A stretch of 9,900 nt of DNA from the NCBI GenBank assembly GCA_947260045.1, contig CAMYOP010000075.1:1-9900 (forward strand). Direction: 5' to 3'. Of this stretch, positions 6,422-9,900 are shown one piece after another (position 1 is the first letter of the stretch; each line of letters starts with the position of its first letter). Below the pieces are notes generated by a model that saw nothing but the letters and a program-made list of their open reading frames with translations, made no database searches and had not been told where the DNA came from. The DNA is from an uncultured Desulfobulbaceae bacterium. Its GTDB lineage: Bacteria; Desulfobacterota; Desulfobulbia; Desulfobulbales; Desulfobulbaceae. Position numbers and translations under genes: made by a program.

Positions 6422-7474
6422 TTACCCTACGGTTATTCCGACAGGTTCATCGGTTACCTCGCCAATTTGCACGGCCCCAGCAACTCCTTTTGTATGTAAA
6501 TTTTGTATCAACGCACCAGCCTGGTCGAAAGGTACAGAGAGAAGCAAACCACCTGATGTTTGCGGGTCGTAGAGCAACTCGTCCTCATAACTATTTAATT
6601 TCACTTGCATATCAAGATGATGTTTTGCAACCATTGCCCTGTTTGCTTTGTTTGAACCAGTACTTTCTCCCTTTTGGTACATCTCAAGAGCTGCTGGATA
6701 AAAAGGCAAACTTTTATGATGGACAACCACCCTGGCATCGCTGCCATGTGCTACTTCCAGCAGATGACCCAAAATACCAAATCCTGTAATATCAGTGCAG
6801 GCGTGCAGATCAAACTGAAGAGCTGTTTCCATACTGATTCCATTCAAGGCAGCCAAAGAAGGCAGGACGTCTCGTTCAAGCTCTTGAAATGAATGCTTTC
6901 CTGACCTGACAGCATTAAACAGTACACCTGAGCCAAGTGGTTTTGTCAGAATAAGTGCATCACCAGGTTGGGAACCTGCATTGGTGATAACTCTTTCGGG
7001 ATGAACGATACCGTTCACACAGAGACCGTATTTCGGTTCTTCATCATCTACTGTATGGCCGCCAACCAATACAGCTCCTGCTTCAACAACCTTATCGTGC
7101 CCACCTCGCAAAATATCTTTTAGAAACCCCATATCAAGATGTTTCGACGGAAACATAACCACATTTAAGGCAGTGAGTGGTTTGCCGCCCATGGAGTAGA
7201 CATCGGAAATTGAGTTAGCAGCTGAAATCTGGCCAAACCAATAAGGATCATCCACGGGTGGAGTGATAAAATCCACGGTATTAATCATCGCTATTTCATC
7301 TGTGAGCTTATAGACAGCTGCATCATCGGCTGTTTCTATGCCAACCAGCAGATTTGAATCGTTTGGCTTTTCCAGACCATCAAGTGCGTCCGACAGATCC
7401 GTCGGACCAATTTTAGCAGCTCAACCGCAGGTTCGGGCCAGGCTGGTAAGAGTTTTCTTCTTGAAAAATTTCAT
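6422..7474 (-). CDS. selD: Selenide, water dikinase (selenophosphate synthetase), a selenoprotein
   Basis: SelD makes selenophosphate from selenide and ATP, the selenium donor for selenocysteine tRNA and selenouridine. Started at ATG 7472-7474 and read through UGA at 7421-7423 as selenocysteine, the product is 350 residues, the normal length. The N-terminus then reads ARTCGUAAKIGP with Sec18 and Lys21 at the catalytic Cys17/Lys20 positions of E. coli SelD. Other landmarks are DDAAVY (50-55), GGHTVDDEEP (138-147), TDITGFG (227-233) and DPQTSGG (303-309). Stopping at the UGA would leave a false start at 7288 and remove the active site. GGAGG at 7480-7484 fixes the start. A SECIS-like stem-loop follows the UGA. 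The host must therefore encode selA, selB and tRNA-Sec elsewhere. The permease gene follows on the same strand. Confidence 0.95.
7388..7407 (-). promoter_or_regulatory. Bacterial SECIS element in selD
   Basis: On the coding strand GTCCGAC and GTCGGAC form a perfect 7-pair stem closing the hexaloop GGATCT. The loop begins 20 bases after the UGA, within the usual window for bacterial SECIS elements, and has G in its first two positions as SelB recognition normally needs. This directly supports selenocysteine insertion at 7421-7423. Confidence 0.85.
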
Positions 7475-7479
7475 TCACA

Positions 7480-7484
7480 CCTCC
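7480..7484 (-). promoter_or_regulatory. selD: Ribosome-binding site fixing the selD start
   Basis: The minus strand reads GGAGG five bases before the ATG at 7472-7474. It is the strong ribosome site of the gene and shows that translation starts upstream of the in-frame UGA, not at the internal ATG at 7288. Confidence 0.8.
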
Positions 7485-7503
7485 GTCGCTATTAAAGATT
7501 TTT

Positions 7504-7516
7504 AAATCAATGATTT
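7504..7516. promoter_or_regulatory. Small palindrome upstream of selD
   Basis: AAATCA and TGATTT flank a single A, giving a 13-base palindrome 30 bases before the selD ATG. It may be an operator overlapping the selD promoter or leader, or chance in AT-rich sequence. Confidence 0.3.
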
Positions 7517-7734
7517 GCCATAAAAAAGAAAGCACAGCTTTTTGACAGTTCCAACCCATCAATAAGTTCATAATAAACAAAAGGTCTCTGGCATATGACT
7601 TCTACCAAGTACGTGTGCCGAAATCCTTTCATATGATTGATAGCAGGGGTTACGATAGATTCTCTTCATAATTATCTATTTTCACGTAACGTATATAAAT
7701 GGCAAAAAAAGTTTACTACTTATTACAGTTGAGT

Positions 7735-7765
7735 ACATCGTATAAATATATACTTTATACGATGT
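7735..7765. repeat. 12-pair perfect inverted repeat
   Basis: ACATCGTATAAA (7735-7746) is exactly complementary to TTTATACGATGT (7754-7765), with a 7-base spacer. This is the longest perfect dyad in the window. It lies mid-way in the long gene-free stretch, with no T run after it, so a protein-binding site or a remnant mobile-element end is as likely as a terminator. Confidence 0.5.
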
Positions 7766-7949
7766 GGCAAGTTATTAACTGGCATGCAAAAAAATTTAGG
7801 TCGTTTTATATTCATGAAACTTTCGCCCTTCAACTGCTAATATTAAAAAATAATATGATAATTGTATCACATATTTTCTAGCGATTAATTATCTCAATAG
7901 CATAAAAAATCATATAGCAGCAGAGACAAAAATAGCTGAAATATCGGAC

Positions 7950-7982
7950 TGAATGAGCATTCGGTCATTGACAGGTCATTCA
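7950..7982. promoter_or_regulatory. Possible operator with TGAATGA/TCATTCA arms
   Basis: TGAATGA (7950-7956) and TCATTCA (7976-7982) are perfect inverted arms 19 bases apart. Between them a further GGTCATT (7963-7969) directly repeats the GGTCATT at 7974-7980. Repeated half-sites of this kind are typical of TetR-like regulator sites; the regulator is unknown. Confidence 0.35.
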
Positions 7983-8039
7983 TTTCATATCAAGCATCAA
8001 CAGTCCAATTTAATTAAATAGTTAGGATTTGTTTTCCAT

Positions 8040-8072
8040 ACTTGATACATGGACGTTAGTATGGTATCAAGT
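8040..8072. repeat. Inverted repeat upstream of the cytochrome operon
   Basis: ACTTGATAC (8040-8048) pairs with GTATCAAGT (8064-8072). Two further pairs (AT with AT) extend the stem across one bulged G, leaving a loop of about 10 bases. It lies 156 bases before the cytochrome ATG and could be a regulator site or a hairpin in an upstream transcript. Confidence 0.45.
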
Positions 8073-8090
8073 GATAGATTTTTGTCTGTT

Positions 8091-8122
8091 TGAGAAGAGG
8101 AATCTCAGCCTAATAATTAGGC
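8091..8122. repeat. Two adjacent small dyads
   Basis: TGAGA (8091-8095) and TCTCA (8103-8107) flank 7 bases. Directly after them GCCTAAT (8108-8114) and ATTAGGC (8116-8122) flank one A. A run of seven T begins at 8136, 13 bases later, so this is not a textbook terminator. It may be an operator pair or an attenuator-like structure. Confidence 0.4.
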
Positions 8123-8147
8123 CCAGGACAAAGAGTTTTTTTGCTTA

Positions 8148-8167
8148 AATATTTCATTTGAAATATT
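8148..8167. promoter_or_regulatory. 20-base dyad overlapping the cytochrome promoter
   Basis: AATATTTCA (8148-8156) and TGAAATATT (8159-8167) are perfectly complementary around a central TT. The right arm covers the proposed -35 box (8158-8163), the position expected of an operator where a dimeric regulator controls polymerase access. Confidence 0.45.
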
Positions 8168-8185
8168 ATTTTATAAATATATAAG
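8158..8185 (+). promoter_or_regulatory. Sigma-70-type promoter for the cytochrome operon
   Basis: TTGAAA (8158-8163) and TATAAG (8180-8185) each match consensus at five of six positions with a 16-base spacer. They lie 42 bases upstream of the ATG at 8228, which would give a leader of about 35 bases. Confidence 0.5.
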
Positions 8186-8227
8186 CTTTGCATAGTTATC
8201 AATCAGCAAGTTAACAAGGGGGAAAAC

Positions 8228-9139
8228 ATGTTGAAGGGCCATCGTACAGTGATAGGAATTTTAAGTATGGTGGGATTATTTACGGTCTCTACCGTTCTTC
8301 TTTCGGGCTGTGTAAATTTTTCAGCGGAAGAAAAGGCAAAAAAATCCCCTCCAGTAATGGAAAAGAAAGTTGTTGCTCAACCAACACAGGCTCCAGCTGC
8401 TACACCTGCTGATCCCAAAAAACTACTCAGCACTGATTGTCAAAAATGCCATAAAGATCAGCCGAGTCAGATTGACTCCAATGGCGGCAAGCACAAATCA
8501 GAAATTTCCTGCCGTGACTGTCATGAAGAGCATCCTCCCTTGGGTGATAACACTATTCCACAATGCAGCAATTGCCATGACAGCAGTGAGCGGAAACACT
8601 TTGCTCTTGAAAATTGCCTATTTTGCCATTCAAATCCACACACTCCTTTGGAATTGACCATTGCAGATGTACCAGAGTCAACGGTGGGGTGTAAAACCTG
8701 TCATGAGGATAAAGATCAGGAATTTTCAACATTCCCGAGTAAGCATGCCGAACAGACCTGTACACTCTGCCACCCTGATAAACATAAAATGATCAACGAC
8801 TGTCTTGTATGCCATGAGGGTCATATTGACTTAATGGAATATAAAATGGTGTATGAAGATTGCCTGCGTTGTCATAAACCACATAGCCCAATCGATATCA
8901 CTTATGCCGATGACACTCCATCCATCCTTTGCGGTGCTTGCCATGGTGATGTGTATCGATCATTGACCTCAAATCCAAGCAAGCATAAAGATCTCAACTG
9001 TGCTTACTGTCACCAGGATCGTCATCCAACTGTACCAGCATGCACTGATTGTCATGAAGGAATTCATTCACCGTCACTGTTGTTAAAATTCCCTGATTGC
9101 CTGAAATGTCATAACGATCCACATGATCTTGTAATTTAA
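8228..9139 (+). CDS. Dodecahaem c-type cytochrome lipoprotein of three tandem tetrahaem modules
   Basis: The 303-residue product has a lipoprotein signal (hydrophobic 8-25, lipobox LSGC, lipidated Cys28) and a Lys/Pro/Ala-rich tether to about residue 66. It then has twelve CXXCH haem sites, starting at Cys 71, 95, 113, 130, 155, 178, 192, 212, 235, 258, 272 and 291. They fall into three tetrahaem modules with start-to-start spacing of 84 and 80 residues. Modules share features such as SKH before the second haem and DCL.CH..PH closing the unit, followed by ITYADDTP-like linkers. Many extra His residues suggest bis-His haems. It should face the periplasm or cell surface and carry electrons, perhaps extracellularly. 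AAGGGGG five bases before the ATG is a strong ribosome site. The following gene, 34 bases on, encodes a related cytochrome. No named family is assigned. Confidence 0.92.
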   Translation: MLKGHRTVIGILSMVGLFTVSTVLLSGCVNFSAEEKAKKSPPVMEKKVVAQPTQAPAATPADPKKLLSTDCQKCHKDQPSQIDSNGGKHKSEISCRDCHEEHPPLGDNTIPQCSNCHDSSERKHFALENCLFCHSNPHTPLELTIADVPESTVGCKTCHEDKDQEFSTFPSKHAEQTCTLCHPDKHKMINDCLVCHEGHIDLMEYKMVYEDCLRCHKPHSPIDITYADDTPSILCGACHGDVYRSLTSNPSKHKDLNCAYCHQDRHPTVPACTDCHEGIHSPSLLLKFPDCLKCHNDPHDLVI

Positions 9140-9173
9140 GAGAATTGCCGTTTAAAAAGGAAGGAGAATACAA

Positions 9174-9900
9174 ATGAAAAAGGAGATGACCGGACGCAGA
9201 AGGCATCTGCTTTTCCACTTGACTGTAGCCACGGTTGCAGCTTTTGGGATAGTGGTATGCCTGAGTTCTGCAGCTATTGCACGCGATGAAAAGGTTCCAC
9301 TGACAGATGCAGTTAAAACGGTTCCCAAGACCCCTAAGCTATATAAAACCGGGGTTAAGCGTTTAACCATGGAGCAGTGTGCACAATGTCATATCGGCGT
9401 ATTTACACTGTTACAGGATAAAGGTACACGTCACCAACTGCCTTGTGAATTCTGTCATACCGAGTATCATTCCTATGCTCCTGGCAAGGTTGAATACCCT
9501 GATGCAATTCCTAAGTGCCAGACCTGTCATGGTCAACCTCATGGCGATGAAGCTGATGTAGCTACCTGTGGCAATTGTCACTCCAACGCCCATAGCCCGC
9601 TTGTGATTCCAGACATTACAGCTGATCAATGTATACGTTGTCATACTGGACCACCACAGCAGATTGCTGAGTCCAACACACGACACACAACCGAAGTTTC
9701 CTGTACTGACTGTCATACTGTACATGGGCTTATTCCAGAGTGTGCTACCTGTCATAGTGATGATGGTGGAGCTCCATATCATCTTACCGGTGTAACTTCA
9801 CAGACCTGTCTTGGATGCCATCCTGTTCATCATCCGCTTGACATAAGCTACGCAGAAGACACTCCACAACAATACTGTGCGCCTTGTCATCTTAATCCTA
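9174..9900 (+). CDS. Exported multihaem c-type cytochrome, truncated by window end
   Basis: The frame runs from ATG 9174-9176 to the window end without a stop: 242 residues so far. The N-terminus is an Arg-rich, then hydrophobic signal peptide with likely cleavage after AIA (residue 36). Nine CXXCH sites start at Cys 69, 91, 115, 132, 153, 177, 190, 212 and 235, again grouped in fours with module spacing of 84 and 82 residues. HHPLDISYAEDTP before the ninth haem closely matches PHSPIDITYADDTP at the same place in the upstream protein. The two genes therefore share one ancestral module, although this one is not a lipoprotein. AAGGAG at 9161-9166 supports the start. It is probably the soluble periplasmic or secreted partner in the same electron-transfer operon. 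The final haem number is unknown. Confidence 0.92.
   Translation, partial: MKKEMTGRRRHLLFHLTVATVAAFGIVVCLSSAAIARDEKVPLTDAVKTVPKTPKLYKTGVKRLTMEQCAQCHIGVFTLLQDKGTRHQLPCEFCHTEYHSYAPGKVEYPDAIPKCQTCHGQPHGDEADVATCGNCHSNAHSPLVIPDITADQCIRCHTGPPQQIAESNTRHTTEVSCTDCHTVHGLIPECATCHSDDGGAPYHLTGVTSQTCLGCHPVHHPLDISYAEDTPQQYCAPCHLNP

Larger units (their letters stand above)
7475..8227. other. Long AT-rich divergent intergenic region rich in dyads
   Basis: These 753 bases hold no convincing gene. The longest frame (7699-7881, 60 codons) has no ribosome site and low-complexity AT-driven content. I found no tRNA or known riboswitch pattern. The region contains an unusual number of inverted repeats, listed separately: 7504-7516, 7735-7765, 7950-7982, 8040-8072, 8091-8122 and 8148-8167. 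The last five precede the cytochrome operon on its own side. Together they suggest a complex control region or a structured leader. Confidence 0.6.

Noticed and set aside
7699..7881. 60-codon plus-strand frame in the long intergenic region
   Set aside because: It lacks a ribosome site, spans the 7735-7765 dyad, and has AT-driven low-complexity content.
7475..8227. c-di-GMP (GEMM) riboswitch or tRNA-Sec upstream of the cytochromes or selD
   Set aside because: The conserved GEMM core and its tetraloop-receptor arrangement could not be found, and no acceptor/T-arm pattern of a tRNA is visible on either strand.
9174..9240. Twin-arginine (Tat) signal on the second cytochrome
   Set aside because: The GRRRHLLF segment resembles a Tat motif superficially. 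However, c-type cytochromes receive haem after Sec export, and the segment is followed by an ordinary Sec-type hydrophobic core.
1..9900. CRISPR array, insertion sequence or phage genes
   Set aside because: No regularly spaced direct repeats, transposase, integrase or phage structural protein patterns were seen anywhere in the window.

Overview
The window looks like a chromosomal piece of an anaerobic, AT-rich (about 40% GC) bacterium. The best match is a sulfate- or sulfur-metabolising or metal-reducing member of Desulfobacterota (old Deltaproteobacteria, Desulfobulbales-like). This rests on two closely spaced multihaem c-type cytochromes, a selenophosphate synthetase that is itself a selenoprotein, and a TauE/SafE-type permease. 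The placement is inference from gene content; there is no rRNA or marker gene here.

Layout. Bases 1 to about 370 are clearly different (219 of 360 bases are G or C, 61%) and carry the start of an unrelated membrane protein on the minus strand. They abut, and cut off, the 3' end of an msrB-msrA fusion gene (minus strand, to 1230). This is either a rearrangement or an assembly join. After a 426-base gap, three plus-strand genes form a likely operon (1657-3649): an exported protein with a ribosomal L7/L12 C-terminal-like domain plus Ig-like and carboxypeptidase-regulatory-like domains, a Blc-type lipocalin lipoprotein, and a small PNPOx-like flavin-fold protein. Next comes a decayed alanine/glycine:cation symporter gene on the minus strand (3997-5330) with five in-frame stops and one frameshift. 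Further minus-strand genes are a TSUP permease (5536-6330) and selD (6422-7474). The true selD start becomes visible only when an in-frame UGA at 7421-7423 is read as selenocysteine; a stem-loop fitting a bacterial SECIS lies just after it.

A 753-base gene-free stretch (7475-8227) rich in inverted repeats separates selD from a plus-strand cytochrome operon. The first gene encodes a 12-haem lipoprotein (8228-9139). The second (9174 to the window end) encodes an exported protein with nine haem motifs so far. Both are built from the same tetrahaem unit of about 80-84 residues, repeated in tandem, which suggests a modular electron conduit continuing beyond the window.

Functional themes are extracytoplasmic electron transfer (cytochromes), selenium/sulfur handling (SelD, possibly the permease), and oxidative or envelope maintenance (Msr, lipocalin). 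The most notable items are the exported L7/L12-like protein, the selenoprotein SelD with its SECIS, the modular cytochrome pair with its dyad-rich upstream region, and the sharp composition break at about 370.
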